Below, one piece after another: positions 34,156-44,755 of a stretch of DNA of 64,000 bases. The stretch is taken from NCBI GenBank assembly GCA_035772405.1, contig JAYKKM010000250.1:2314501-2378500 (forward strand), read 5' to 3'. How positions within the stretch are numbered: position 1 is the stretch's first letter; each line of letters opens with the position of its first letter. The notes below the pieces were generated by a model that saw nothing but the letters and a program-made list of their open reading frames with translations, ran no database searches and was not told the origin of the DNA. Source of the stretch: Chrysogorgia sp. JL179-B06 (Eukaryota; Cnidaria; Anthozoa; Scleralcyonacea; Chrysogorgiidae). A program made the position numbers and the translations under genes.

Positions 34156-35336
34156 CAAATTTTTACAACCATCTGGCCAATGTGTGTTAATTAAATGAAT
34201 TCAGGTGGTCAGATCTAAAATTTGGATGGTCAACTGTTTTTCTTTAATTTGTGTATTAAAAACAAAAATCTTCTTTCCTTCTATAACTTTGTATCAGTAC
34301 ACAAGGCCATGAACGTTCGATCGTCACTTCTGCTGCTGCCACATTAAAAGCAACTCCCATCCCAGGGCTTGTTTAAAGTTGAAGTCAATCCCCCCGTGCA
34401 ACAACTTGGCCTGAAATGAAATATAATTTTCAAGTTCTTATTTCCTGTTTAACCAATAAAACTACTGTAAGCGGCCTTTTAAAACCTTTTAAGGCGGCAC
34501 CTGTTAAAGACATTAACTGACTTTAGTACATAAATTAATGATATAAACAACGTTTACAAAGGTAAAAGAAAATGAGTTTACTGGTAGAAATAATTTTATC
34601 GGTCATGCTTAACTGTTGTGACTGATTTCTGCCAATCAAATCATGAAAATCAGCTGTCAGTGACCGCTGACTCCCCGTTATTTCGAGCGTTGTGTCGCTG
34701 GAATCATAAATTGGGCAAGTTAGAGTTCTGAATGCTCACTGCCATGCACACAGAAAAGGAACACCTAGCGCGTGTCTTGTTTATCTTAAGCGTTCAAGCC
34801 AAATTAATACCAGTATCCGCATGTACGCATTGCGTACCTATTTTTCCGTCTTGCTACAACCTCGTACACAGGGCATTTTGCCTCCACGGTGGAAAGTCCG
34901 CGAAATTGGCCCTAGGATTGGTTGATCACATGACACCCAGAATTTCTGGGTGTTTTGATATGATAATTTATGATAATTTAGGTCATATTTGTCTTTGTTT
35001 ACTCTGTTGATGTGATAATGATGAGAAATATGCAACGCTCTGCAGACTTGTTCATGTAAAGTATTCATCCTAAAACATGATTATCTCGTATAAATATAAT
35101 GGACGAACAAGTAGATATCGACTGCACTTCTTGACAATAACCAAGCTCTTATATTTCGTATTTGTTGTAAAAGTTAAAGGCAAGGAAATTTCTTAACATG
35201 TGGATTTAGATGAATAAATTATACTCTAGCTGAATTAATCGAGTTTTAGAACTGACCAATAAGATTATGGAATCGACCAGCCGATCCCCGGGCCATTTTT
35301 GCCGACCTTCAACCGCGGAGGCAAAATGCGGGTGAA
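34156..35336. other. Anonymous spacer
   Basis: No gene recognised in either strand. Long ORFs here lack codon structure or known motifs. Confidence 0.35.
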
Positions 35337-35534
35337 GTTTCATATAAATCCCGAAATGACGTCACATAGACTATCGGTAGTAAAATTCGAAATTAAAATC
35401 AGCTGTTATTTCTAAAATAAAGCATTATCGTAAGAGTTAGCGTTAGTATTAGGTGTAGGGTTAGGATTATGGTTAGGATTAGGGTTATGTTGGGGTTAGG
35501 ACTATGTTTTAAATTCGGGATATTTATATGAAAC
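35337..35534. repeat. MITE copy A with degenerate TTAGGG-like core
   Basis: Terminal inverted repeats GTTTCATATAAATCCCGAA and its inverse (with one extra AT) bound 198 bases. The centre has AAAATCAGCTGTTATTT, then a G/T-rich run with GGGTTAGG and GGTTAGGATTAGGGTTA. A shorter copy of the same element is at 40205-40353. Confidence 0.8.
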
Positions 35535-36030
35535 GTCAGCCGAAAATGCCCTGGGTACGAGGTTGGTCTTGCTGGTGACATAGATGCCCGATGAGTTATT
35601 TTAGTCTGATTGTTATACTCTTCAAAACTAAATTCATATTCATGTTACTATTGGCTTTTACTTTATACCAATATAAAAGTTCATATTTGTGTTATTTCAC
35701 TGCTGATTATTGTACAGCATAAGCGCTAACGTGTTGCTTATTAAAACAATACGTAATATTATTTCTCTTGTCCTAATATATAAGTCTAACACAACTATTC
35801 TTGCAGAAAAGTGAAATCTAAAGCAAAACATTAACTACATGCTCATTAACGCATAATTGAGGGCCTGGATCAATGTACTCGTATAGGGGCATCGCTCATG
35901 TATTCAAATAGCCATTACCGAAAAAAGCCTAATTCGATGATTTATGAGCGTTTCGGTATCTGGGGTCCTCTGGAGGGTAAGATATCATTCTACGTACAAT
36001 CTGCCCTTATATATCCCTTACAAAAAAAAA
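35535..36030. other. Spacer between MITE copy A and the CCTATAGG array
   Basis: AT-rich, no gene. Includes a putative leader of an unrelated frame that I do not support. Confidence 0.3.
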
Positions 36031-36125
36031 CCTGTAGGAATTCCTATAGGAACTTAACTACAAATTCCTATAGGATCCTATTGGAAATTGGCGCATGACC
36101 CTATAGGATCCTATAGGATCCTATA
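36031..36125. repeat. Array of CCTATAGG palindromes (short)
   Basis: About seven intact or near-intact copies of CCTATAGG, some joined as CCTATAGGATCCTATAGG, so each unit and each junction (GGATCC, GGAATTCC) is itself palindromic. The same motif forms a larger array at 40385-40590. Confidence 0.85.
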
Positions 36126-37061
36126 CAAAATCCATATTGGAGATACTACAGGTATATAGATATCCTGCCAATTACACAATGTGAAAAGCAACAATTGAGA
36201 CAAAAATGTTAGTTAACCAAATGATTTATTCAATTAATTTCTACAGAAATAAAAACTTACAATTTCAATAAAGTTAATTGATAACTCCAGAAAAATTCCC
36301 ATTTTGATAAACAACCTTAGGGAAACCCATACTTAATTGGCCTGGTTGGAGTTTGAACTGCCATGACCTTATATAGTATAATATATGGTATACTAGTCTG
36401 ACACTCTACTGCTTGACCTACAAGTCAAGTTGGAAGCAGGTGGAATGCTGGTACTTGGGTTTATGATATTTTAAAACAGAATCTATATTCTTATATATCA
36501 AGACATTTCTACAACAGTATGACAAATTCACAAGTGTAAATAGAAATGCAAATGACTATTGAGGTTTTAGGCTGTTGTTAATTCAGCAAACCATTATTAT
36601 TTCACTAAATGAAGATGATGCTCTCATATTAGTGACTATATATGCTCTAGTATTTCAGAATTAAATACATGTATTCATAATAATGGTCATAGGTATATTG
36701 TGGTACTTCAGGAAAATACTGGTTTTTATGATGATGTTAATTTTTAATGACAAGTGAACACTGAGTTTGCTTATATGGTATACAAGCTGGTATGTTTCAA
36801 GCAAATGCCCTTTGTCAGAGAGATGTTTTCTGTGATGAACGTCCTTCACTCAAAACACTAGAACTCATATTCTGTATATAACAACCTTTTTATATTTTGA
36901 TTTGTGTAAGCAAATTCAATGTTCTCTTGTCATTAAAACAAGTATTTTCCTGAAGTACCATAACACACCTACCGTATTACCATTCTTATTGCACACTTTT
37001 ATTGTACTATTGAGTTTGCTTAAAATACATGCTCACTTTTAGTCTAATAAAAGGTTGAGAA
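36126..37061. other. Anonymous AT-rich stretch
   Basis: No gene, RNA or known repeat recognised. Confidence 0.35.
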
Positions 37062-37385
37062 CTACAGGTCTACATAATAAAATCTACGTTGTTTTTCACA
37101 TAGACTAAATGTCACTTTTATAATGTTTATATGCTTTGAGCATCCCATTAAAAGGGGCAGCAATGTCTTGTGGCATATTGTTATATCGTTGAAAACAAAA
37201 TACTGCAGGATATTCATCCCTATCTTGTTTTGCTTTGGATAGTCAAAATCTAACAGGTAGAAAGATGCCAAAAAACCCACAGTAGCTTCCTTCATATCTC
37301 TAACATCAGTTTTGAATAAGATCCTTTTTTCCACAATTACATATACAAAATATTTATCAAATACCAGCAATGGTACATTCCCCAC
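37062..37385 (-). CDS. Candidate internal/last exon of unknown gene
   Basis: The minus-strand frame has a globular, aromatic-rich profile: VPLLVFDKYFVYVIVEKRIL, then KTDVRDMKEATVGFLASFYL and LDFDYPKQNKIGMNILQYF. An AG acceptor-like site lies just upstream (about 37428 in minus reading). I recall similar exons (a VF.DKYFV..E......D...A...L...Y.L.IEYPK pattern) in expanded uncharacterised genes of marine invertebrates, but cannot name a function. It could belong with the exon at 38959-39270. Confidence 0.4.
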   Translation of the reverse strand: MGNVPLLVFDKYFVYVIVEKRILFKTDVRDMKEATVGFLASFYLLDFDYPKQNKIGMNILQYFVFNDITICHKTLLPLLMGCSKHINIIKVTFSLCEKQRRFYYVDL

Positions 37386-37877
37386 TTGTTTTGTACTCCA
37401 TGTATCTGATCTGGATCTTAATAATGCTTAAAAGAAACAAATATTAAGTTTAGTAAATAGAAACAAAAGATTTTCTAATTATATTTTAATATCATACAAT
37501 GTCTAGGAATGAGTTGTGTTAGAGCCTGGATAGAAAACAAAACTAACTACTTTTCCAAAGGTGCAGACACTAAATGTTTTGTTATATTATATGAATCTAT
37601 TCAGACAACAAAACATCACAAAACAACTTATCCAGTACTAATTAAAATTTGTCCATTTTTTAAACACAATTTTGTTTAAGGGACAGTAAGATGAAAATCA
37701 TATATCCCAATTTTGCATTTTGCTTAAAAGTACTCTCAAAATGATGACGAATAGCATGCTCGCTTATTGTCAATATCTCATCTTATTGTAGAAATATCCT
37801 GGTTTTTGAAAGATGCAAATGTGATACCTTGCAACGTAATCCGCACAAAGAAACTAAGAAAAACTAAATGAGTAATA
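37386..37877. other. Spacer or intron
   Basis: No coding signal; possibly intronic if the exons at 37062 and 38959 belong to one gene. Confidence 0.3.
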
Positions 37878-38204
37878 CAGTGATGGATCCAGTTTGATCT
37901 GGTAGGGGGTGCTAGTGAAGTGATATCCTGAGGCGTGGGGCATGACCGAGGCAGGGTGGAGTGCCCCTGAGGCAGCTACGGCAGGGTCTGGTGGGGCAAA
38001 GCCCACCAGAAAATTTTTTTATACCTATTAATACCTATGAATCATATGATAGCTAATATATGAATCATATATCTACTGTATGAATCATATGATAGCTATG
38101 ATACCTAATACTGGATTTGACAAAGCAATTGGCACCCTCACTGCACCCCCTTGGCCAAGGCCAAGGGGTGCATACCCCCTTGTAAATCCATCACTGGAGT
38201 AATA
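37870..38204. mobile_element. hAT MITE with perfect 8-bp target duplication
   Basis: The element spans 37878-38196, starting CAGTGATGGATCC and ending with the inverse of CAGTGATGGATTTAC. GAGTAATA flanks it on both sides (37870-37877 and 38197-38204). Eight-bp duplications and CAG ends mark a hAT. Inside, a GC-rich left part (GGGGCAAAGCCCACC hairpin) and CCTTGGCCAAGGCCAAGG are self-complementary. No coding capacity. Confidence 0.9.
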
Positions 38205-38279
38205 TACCTAGTATACTGAGCATTACTGGTATATAGTGAATTTTGCATATGCAGTGAATATAGCAATCAAACCAGTACA

Positions 38280-38420
38280 TCATTGTGACCTTCAATCTCC
38301 ATAAGAGTCTTGATATTAAAGCATATCACAGGCAATCAGAAGGTTACAGGTTCAATCGCTGTCTGGGACATTTTCTGAGGATTTGAGGTTGACAATCATC
38401 CATGTATTGTCTGAGCTGAT
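38280..38420 (+). repeat. Degenerate tRNA-derived SINE (related to 17405)
   Basis: GGTTCAATCGC near 38350 is a B box. TTTCTGAGGATTTGAGG and GACAATCATCCATGTA match the SINE at 17405-17560 in order and spacing. Confidence 0.65.
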
Positions 38421-38958
38421 TCACTTGGCACTTTGTTTGCCACATGCATTTTAATTCCATGAAAAATCAAAAATCTATAACTACTTGACAACCGGTATGC
38501 AATATCACATGAAGAAATATTTTGAGTAATGCCAAATGTTTGGAAGTTAAATTTATACATAAAAATTATGATAACAACACTTCTAAAACCAATGCCATTA
38601 CTCTCTGAATTTGCGCTTTTCAGCAAGGATTTAAATGATCCTTAGAAATTGCCTTTTGTTGATTGTTGTTCATACTTAATCATTATCATAAACAAATAAA
38701 AGGTTATATAAACGGTTATTCCCGATAAATATTTGTATAACATACCATTTTGTTTCCTGAGACCAGATAAAGGATATTCAAATTATTTTGATTAATAGAC
38801 ACTTGATTATCCACATTTCAATTGAAAAATAACTCTCACACAATGGAATACTCTAAGACAAAGTTTTTGATAAGATAAGTTCAGGACAACCATTTGATTT
38901 GCTTCAAACGTTCAGATGCATTGAGGAGCCATATAATATATTAGTAGATCAGAGTGAC
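38421..38958. other. Spacer or intron
   Basis: No gene recognised. Confidence 0.3.
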
Positions 38959-39270
38959 TTACCTTCGTCTTCGTCTTCGAACTTTGCTGAAAGCCTGAAA
39001 ACGCATCACTGCCGTATTTACCGCCGCAGCCAGTATTTTGTAAGACCAACGAAAATTGATGATCAGCCACTTCTTTAGAATTGGTAACACAAAAAGCAAT
39101 TTACCAAACAAAGAATCCAAGACACAAACCAGCTTATAAGTACGTGTTTCAACGGCGACCACGAGATTCAAATATGGCGCAGTAACATTAACTCCTAACC
39201 TCTGGGAAATGTCCATATACCCTTCACCAATCCCTTCACAATCCCTATGGAACGAGATTGTATACTTCAT
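38959..39270 (-). CDS. Candidate first exon of unknown gene
   Basis: The frame opens at ATG 39270 and ends at a strong donor: AGACGAAG followed by GTAAGTCAC in minus reading, at about 38961. The encoded stretch starts MKYTISFHRDCEGIGEGYMD, has a hydrophobic middle (LVCVLDSLFGKLLFVLPIL) and a basic end (FSKVRRRRR). A GC-rich, purine-rich promoter-like stretch lies just upstream (39380-39420). Family unknown. The exon at 37062-37385 on the same strand may be a downstream part. Confidence 0.45.
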   Translation of the reverse strand: MKYTISFHRDCEGIGEGYMDISQRLGVNVTAPYLNLVVAVETRTYKLVCVLDSLFGKLLFVLPILKKWLIINFRWSYKILAAAVNTAVMRFQAFSKVRRRRRR

Positions 39271-39559
39271 TGCTAAGAAGCCACAGAAGGCTACCTGTGG
39301 AGGAGGCTAGTAGAAATTATATATACTATCAGCATAATGTCAAGTTGAGCGAGCCAGTGTATCTTGCTGGTTTATAAAGCTCTCCGGTGAGGGGGAGGGG
39401 ATTGGGGCGAGGGGAGGGCCGCTAAGCAGGCTAACTCGAATGACACCAAGACGACTCCGCGTCACGCTTGCGCAATGTTTTATTCACTTTCAGTGTATAT
39501 ACCGGTAATGAGTATATTGAAATTGACTAAGAAATATGCTATTGTTACAAGTAAATTTC
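39271..39559. promoter_or_regulatory. Candidate promoter region for the minus-strand exon
   Basis: A GC/GA-rich patch (GAGGGGGAGGGGATTGGGGC near 39390) in otherwise AT-rich DNA, upstream of the ATG at 39270. Inferred from composition only. Confidence 0.25.
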
Positions 39560-40085
39560 ATTGTCGGTTTATTATTGATAAGAAAATATTTTCTCGTTTT
39601 AAGTAAAATCGATTTGTTTTTATGTATAAATATATATTCTATTTTTTCTGGGTAGGCTTTTACTTAATAAATGACAAAATATATAACAATTAGATGATCA
39701 GGTTTTCTTATTTCTTGAATTTTTATTATCTCAAAATAATTGTTTTTATGGAAATCTTATCTTTTTTCAAGAAAATATTTTCTTATTTCAAGAAAAAGGA
39801 AAATTATTATTTCAACAAAATATATATTTCTTATTTAAAATTTTTTTTCTTATTAAGGAAACATTTTCTTCAAGAAAAAGGAAAATATTTCTTACCGTTA
39901 AAAATTGTTTTTCTTATCAAGAAAATCGTTTTCTTATTTTAAGAAATTGGAAAATCTCATTTCTTGCAATACAAAATATTTCTTATTTTAAGAAATTTTT
40001 TCTTATTAAGAAAATTATTTTCTTGTTTAAAGACAAATAATTCTTGAAATAAGAAACATTTTCTTAATAAGAAAATGACTTTTTG
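39560..40085. repeat. Array of AAGAAAAT/ATTTTCTT palindromic units
   Basis: About 15 short self-complementary units of the form TTTTCTTATTTCAAGAAAA or TTTTCTTATTAAGAAAA, separated by AT-rich spacers of a few to 15 bases. The arms are kept (TTTTCTT with AAGAAAA) while spacers vary. The 82-aa Phe/Lys-rich frame here is only a translation of the array. Confidence 0.75.
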
Positions 40086-40204
40086 CTGTGTGAGATGCAC
40101 AATTAAGTGAGATAGAAAATCGGCCGAAGGCCTGACTGAGGGTCCAAGACATGAGCTAGTGAACTGATATATTCTTATAAACCAATGACCAAAAGTTTGG
40201 GCGA

Positions 40205-40353
40205 AGCTTAATATAAATCCCGAAATCACATCACAGACTATCGGTAGTAAAATTAAAATCAGCTGTTATTTTCAAAATAAAGCATTATCGTAAGAGTTAC
40301 AGTTAGGTTTGGGGTTAGGACTATGTTTTAAATTTGGGATATTTATATGAAAC
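40205..40353. repeat. MITE copy B (shorter relative of 35337)
   Basis: It shares CTATCGGTAGTAAAATT, AAAATCAGCTGTTATTTT and GCATTATCGTAAGAGTTA with copy A and has the same terminal repeats (TATAAATCCCGAAAT; GGGATATTTATATGAAAC), but lacks most of the G-rich core. Only 30 bases separate it from a CCTATAGG array; copy A also has such an array 500 bases to its right. Confidence 0.8.
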
Positions 40354-40384
40354 ATCTGCTAAAATTTTGCTAAAAATATAATTT

Positions 40385-40590
40385 TTGTTCTATAGGATCC
40401 TATAGCAATTCCTATAGGATGGGCATTTTCCTATAGGAATTCTGATTCAAGTTCCTATAGGAAAGTGTGTTCCTATAGGATCCTATAGGAATTCCTATAG
40501 GATGGGAATTTTCCTATAGGAATTCCGATTCAAATTCCCGATTCCTATAGGAAAGTTTGTTCCTATAGGATCCTATAGGAATTCCTATTC
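40385..40590. repeat. Array of CCTATAGG palindromes (large)
   Basis: Twelve CTATAG cores at 40390, 40400, 40412, 40431, 40455, 40473, 40483, 40495, 40514, 40555, 40563 and 40573. Most are extended to TTCCTATAGGAA or joined through GGATCC or GGAATTCC. The pattern of spacings repeats, giving a higher-order unit of about 83-92 bases present a little over twice. Confidence 0.85.
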
Positions 40591-41740
40591 CAAAGGGTAG
40601 ACCCTTTGCAGTAACGTCAAAACCGGCCACTTTGAAGGACAACTTCAAATCATCACCCTTAAATAGGCGATTTCAGGGTATTGCATGCTTGTCGTTATTC
40701 TTGGCTTGTACAAGAGCAGCAGAATAACAATGTTAGGCATACAGAAACTCTATTTATACTTTGTTTATTTTAAACAGTATGATTACCTTGCGTGGAGCTT
40801 GCCAGTTATTTTGAGCAAACAATGAATAATAATTATATAGTTTATAGCATATTCTATTTTGGCTTATAAACTTCAGAACATTCATTCAATATTGCTCTGT
40901 TGAACGTTGAAGATATCATTAGATCACTTGCATGATGACACACTTATTTAAGTACAACTACCAGAGTGCTTTACAGATATTCACATCTAATTTACCTGGG
41001 ATGTATGACGTATTTAACCACAGGATGCTGGTAAAGCATTGTGGAGTTGTTAAATACTTCATCGTATTAGTGGTTTAATTATTTGTCCTCCAAATTAGAC
41101 ATCGTGTGCAATGGATCAAAACAAACTATCTCCAAATCATTAGGGCCCATAGCTTGTTACAGGCAGTCGACTCTTTGATCGGTAGTGGCTAGATGAGAAC
41201 TCAAATCTAACGCAATAAGATACTTAAAAACTTCCCAAACGTTATGCAAGGTTTCTGGACAATGTTAACCAAGACCTTTGAACAACTTTCCTTGCCACCG
41301 TCCAGTTTTTAGGTGATCTTACTATAGGTTGGCCGTAAAACATACCCAGATTGCATTTCAACGTTACTGCCTAAATATTGTCAATACCCAGTACTAGTTG
41401 TTCGTAAACTTTGCTTCTTGTGCATTTTGAGGATGGACAAGTCCTTCATCTTCCATGATCATTCCTGCTAGTTCAGTATAAACGCTTTCATAATGGTGAT
41501 TGCTCTTCACGACATAATTCCATTGCGACTTCCATGTCATCTTGAGTTGGAATAACTTTATACAGCTACACCGACATACTCCGGAAGAAAATACAAAGCA
41601 TCAGGACGACCAGATGGGGAATCTTGATTACTTGAAGGTCTAATTTTGTGCAAATGCCAGTTTTGAGCAACGTGTTCCAATTCATCTTTAATAGGCCCAT
41701 AATAAAGCAGTACTTACAGTACCGCTCAGAAGTAACCTAA
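40591..41740. other. Anonymous stretch
   Basis: No gene recognised on either strand. Some parts (41400-41700) look like old coding sequence but no motif can be named. Confidence 0.35.
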
Positions 41741-41744
41741 CACT

Positions 41745-41836
41745 GCGGTTGCGGTGAGGTTGCGGTTGATTAGCGGTGAGGTTGCGGTGAGGTTGCGGTG
41801 AGGTTGGGTCAGTAGTAATATATATATATATATATA
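41745..41836. repeat. GCGGTGAGGTT minisatellite followed by (TA)n
   Basis: About six imperfect 11-bp GCGGTGAGGTT units (41745-41812), then a TA dinucleotide run at 41819-41836. Confidence 0.85.
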
Positions 41837-42043
41837 TTTCAATGTGTTTTGGACTGCACCGAGCTCTTAGCCAATCAGAATCAAGAATGATTTGAATTGA
41901 CCAATCAGAACACAGTCCAGTCCCATATTTCCAGGGGGGTGTCCTATTTTTAAGGTGTGGTCACCCTGTTAAGAGCGACCAGTGATCAAATCAGGGGGAT
42001 ATGCACCTGATCGTATACTAGATGTTTTTAGTGAATTTTGTAT

Positions 42044-42167
42044 ATCTATGTCATGAAACCTGGTCTTGTTTTACGACCAGTTTGTGGTGGTCGTCCCTGA
42101 GTTTCACGACCAGATGAAGGTCATTCAAGGTGGTCGTAAAAGTCAATTTCATGAGACAGATATAGAA
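42044..42167. repeat. Small foldback repeat
   Basis: TATATCTATGTCATGAAA at the left and TTTCATGAGACAGATATA at the right are near-complementary, and ACGACCA/TGGTCGT pairs repeat inside. A MITE-like hairpin of about 124 bases. Confidence 0.65.
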
Positions 42168-42394
42168 AAAAGTCGAAAAAACCTTCAGTATACATACCAT
42201 CATACCTCACCCGATGTGATCTATACTTACGCCATTGCAAAACCTCAAACCATTTTATTTTTATCGAGAGTTGATGGTTAAATAAAAAAATCAAACCAAA
42301 ATTGACTTTAGAATTAATCATAGATTTTTCCGTCACGGAGCTCTTACCCCAACGCCATCTTGCGATGGAATGAATGATATTTCTTAGTTATGGT

Positions 42395-42620
42395 ATTAAA
42401 AAGTGTTATCAAAAATTTAGATGAAATGTGTTTGCAAACGTTTTTGGTTTTGGGGTGAATAGTCTTTCCAAAAGTTTAGAGATGATTTCATAGCGAAAAG
42501 TGTTTTTAAAGTTTTTGTGCCTTTGGTAATTTGGAAAAGTGTTTCAAAAAGTTTAGAGATGAAATTTCATACCGAAAAGTGTTTTTAAAAGTTTTATGCT
42601 TTTGGTAACTAGGGTAATTT
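42395..42620. repeat. Imperfect tandem repeat, period about 75 bp
   Basis: AAAAGTTTAGAGATGA occurs at 42472 and about 42549, and CGAAAAGTGTTTTTAAA at 42496 and 42573, with a more diverged third copy to the left. Intergenic. Confidence 0.7.
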
Positions 42621-42635
42621 GGAAAATTTTTAATT

Positions 42636-42948
42636 TCAAATTTTTTTATCATTTATTAGTTTAATTTTTTTATACAAAAGATGATCACTCTTAGTATCAA
42701 TAATTGTTTTTATGGGTATTCCCCTCTCTTCAAGTAATCCTTTTTTTGTAATAACTTTCAGAGTTATTTCGTAGACTTGAGGTGGAGAACAAAACGTGGG
42801 AGAACATTCTTTACATAGTATAGCAGGTTTACAATCCTCTGCCAAATACGTACCTGTATAGTTAGGAAAGTTTTTTTGAAGAAAATGACATGAATAATAA
42901 CGAGGAGTGTAGTCATAATATGCTACACCCCTATAATTGACACAGGTA
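42636..42948 (-). CDS. Unknown Cys-containing ORF next to the LINE tail
   Basis: The minus-strand frame directly downstream of the LINE's (ATT)n tail encodes about 100 residues. It starts VTCVNYRGVAYYDYTPRYYS and includes CKPAILCKECSPTFCSPP, then a Lys-rich end. The Cys spacing suggests a metal-binding patch. Base composition resembles the Polinton genes to the right, so it may be a Polinton ORF cut by the LINE insertion; this is an inference. The N-terminal Ile run in the frame is only the microsatellite. Confidence 0.35.
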
Positions 42949-42949
42949 A

Positions 42950-42950
42950 C

Positions 42951-42987
<37 letters not shown>

Positions 42988-44755
42988 TCTTTATTCATCA
43001 GATAAAATTACATATCAGATGTTACAAAATCCAATGCATTATCTATACAGCTAAATTATACTTAAATGTTAATCTATTAAAAAAGCTATTCTTAAATCGT
43101 TCTGTATTTATCCTTGGTCTTAGACTTGAACGATTTCTGAGACATACAGATGTTTTTCTGTACGTAGGAAGAAAGTCATATAACGGATGGTTTTTGTCTC
43201 TACTACATTTGTTAAAAAGTCGACGATCACATTTCTCTAAAAGTTCTAAAATATTAAAATTTACTGAAATATACCGTCTCTTATGGCATCGATTTAAAAA
43301 GTTTTGAACAACAGTAAGCTCAGAAACACTAGCTGCATAAACTGGAAGGCCATACAGTATTTTTGGAAGCACTATCATTTTAAACAGGTGATCTATCTCA
43401 GCTTGTGTGCATCCTTCTTTGCGGAAGCTTCGAATTATAAATAAACATTTGTTTGCTTCACACAGCTTAATTTTTACATGCTCACTAAACTTACAATTAC
43501 CTTGGATCGTAACTCCCAAGAGTCTTAGACTGCTATATTGCTTGATATTATGTAATCTTGGGTACTCGGTTTCATTGCCTTTCTTTCGTAGAACTAATTC
43601 TTTACATTTATCGGTGTTACATGGCATACTGTTCAACTCAGACCATTCCATAAACGTTGACAAAGCTGTTTCTGATCTGTCAGGTAGACCTTTCGTAATG
43701 ATTGCTAAGATTGTAGAGTCATCTGCGTATTTAGTTAATGACGTGTTCTCTTGAGCACTTAATTCCAAATCATTTAGAAACACATTGAAAAGGTACGGAC
43801 CACTGACACTGCCCTGTATTGTTCCTTTGTTGACTGCCCTCCACTCGCTTGTTATACCATTATAAATAACTCGCTGTTTTCTATCCGCAAGGAAACTTGC
43901 ATACCAATTTATAATATAGGGGTTAAGAGGACTCTGTTTCAATTTTTCCACCAAACGGTAATATTTCACATTGTCAAAAGCTTTTGAGAAGTCCATAGTA
44001 ATCATTCTAACTGCCGTAGTATAATTTTTATCTAAAGCAGCAAGGAAAGTATGCTGCATTTTTAATAAGGCATAAACACAACTTCCAGCCGTTCGATATG
44101 CAAATTGTGAAACATTCAAATAACCCTCCAAATTGTTCTTATTAAACGTTTGGTATACTGTTCTTTCAAATGTTCGTGCAATAACAGGAGTTACATTGAT
44201 ACCTCTAAAGTCGGGGTACTCTGCCGGGATGTCAATTTTAGCAAGCGGGCTGATGTTAGAAACTTTCCAGCGAGTTGGCCAATACTGATTTGCAAGAGAC
44301 ATGTTCCATATAGTCTCAATGACAGGAGTAAATATCTCCGCATAATCTTTCCATATGCAGTATGGGATTCCATCGGGGCCGGTGGCAGTGCGATTTATCT
44401 GTGAAAGGGCATGATATACTTGTACAGTAGAAAGTTGTGGGATTGAAGTGTTACATTCAATAATTGCTGAAGTGGGTTTGGTGTAATTATGGTCAGTACA
44501 AAGTTCAGCAAAATAATCATTCAGGCCAATAATATATTCATCTTTTAAATTGCATCCTGTGTTTTCTTTTCTCATCTTAAGTACATCAACCTTCTTCCAC
44601 CAGGCACACGATCCCAATTTTCCAGATGCTAATTCTCGTCGATTCGCCGCGATAATTCGTCCTATCTTTTCGGTTAAATCGTTAGAGGTTTTTCCACCAT
44701 TCATTTGATACCTTGATTTTTTCTTTGAAAGCAGCTTAACTAAGGGACTCATCAA
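42950..44755 (-). mobile_element. 5'-truncated CR1/L2/jockey-like LINE with intact RT frame
   Basis: The element runs from about 44755 (truncated 5' end) down to an (ATT)n tail, seen as AAT units at 42950-42986. It carries most of ORF2 without any stop or frameshift, so it is much younger than the other LINE remnants in the window (16190, 31120). It lies at the left edge of the Polinton, about 140 bases from the first recognisable Polinton frame. Confidence 0.75.
43043..44755 (-). CDS. Non-LTR retrotransposon ORF2, reverse transcriptase (5' truncated)
   Basis: 570 residues open throughout. In order: a linker (residues 1-120); fingers with TATGPDGIPYCIWKDYA (about 123-140); YPDFRGINVTPVIARTFERT; motif A MITMDFSKAFDNVKY with the first catalytic Asp; motif B NKGTIQGSVSGPYLFNVFLN; motif C KYADDSTILA with the catalytic Asp pair; then LRLLGVTIQGNCKFSEHV and the thumb; and a C-terminal CHKRRY...CDRRLF region. 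The enzyme copies its own RNA at nicked target DNA. The APE endonuclease domain that should precede residue 1 is missing, as expected for 5' truncation during target-primed reverse transcription. The initial Met is probably not the true start. Confidence 0.9.
   Translation of the reverse strand: MMSPLVKLLSKKKSRYQMNGGKTSNDLTEKIGRIIAANRRELASGKLGSCAWWKKVDVLKMRKENTGCNLKDEYIIGLNDYFAELCTDHNYTKPTSAIIECNTSIPQLSTVQVYHALSQINRTATGPDGIPYCIWKDYAEIFTPVIETIWNMSLANQYWPTRWKVSNISPLAKIDIPAEYPDFRGINVTPVIARTFERTVYQTFNKNNLEGYLNVSQFAYRTAGSCVYALLKMQHTFLAALDKNYTTAVRMITMDFSKAFDNVKYYRLVEKLKQSPLNPYIINWYASFLADRKQRVIYNGITSEWRAVNKGTIQGSVSGPYLFNVFLNDLELSAQENTSLTKYADDSTILAIITKGLPDRSETALSTFMEWSELNSMPCNTDKCKELVLRKKGNETEYPRLHNIKQYSSLRLLGVTIQGNCKFSEHVKIKLCEANKCLFIIRSFRKEGCTQAEIDHLFKMIVLPKILYGLPVYAASVSELTVVQNFLNRCHKRRYISVNFNILELLEKCDRRLFNKCSRDKNHPLYDFLPTYRKTSVCLRNRSSLRPRINTERFKNSFFNRLTFKYNLAV

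Noticed and set aside
35410..35520. Interstitial telomere (TTAGGG) array
   Set aside because: Only a few degenerate GGGTTAGG units inside a MITE with clear terminal repeats; not a telomere-derived array.
39694..39942. 82-aa Phe/Lys/Tyr-rich ORF that could pass for a membrane protein
   Set aside because: It is a translation of the palindromic AAGAAAAT/ATTTTCTT array.
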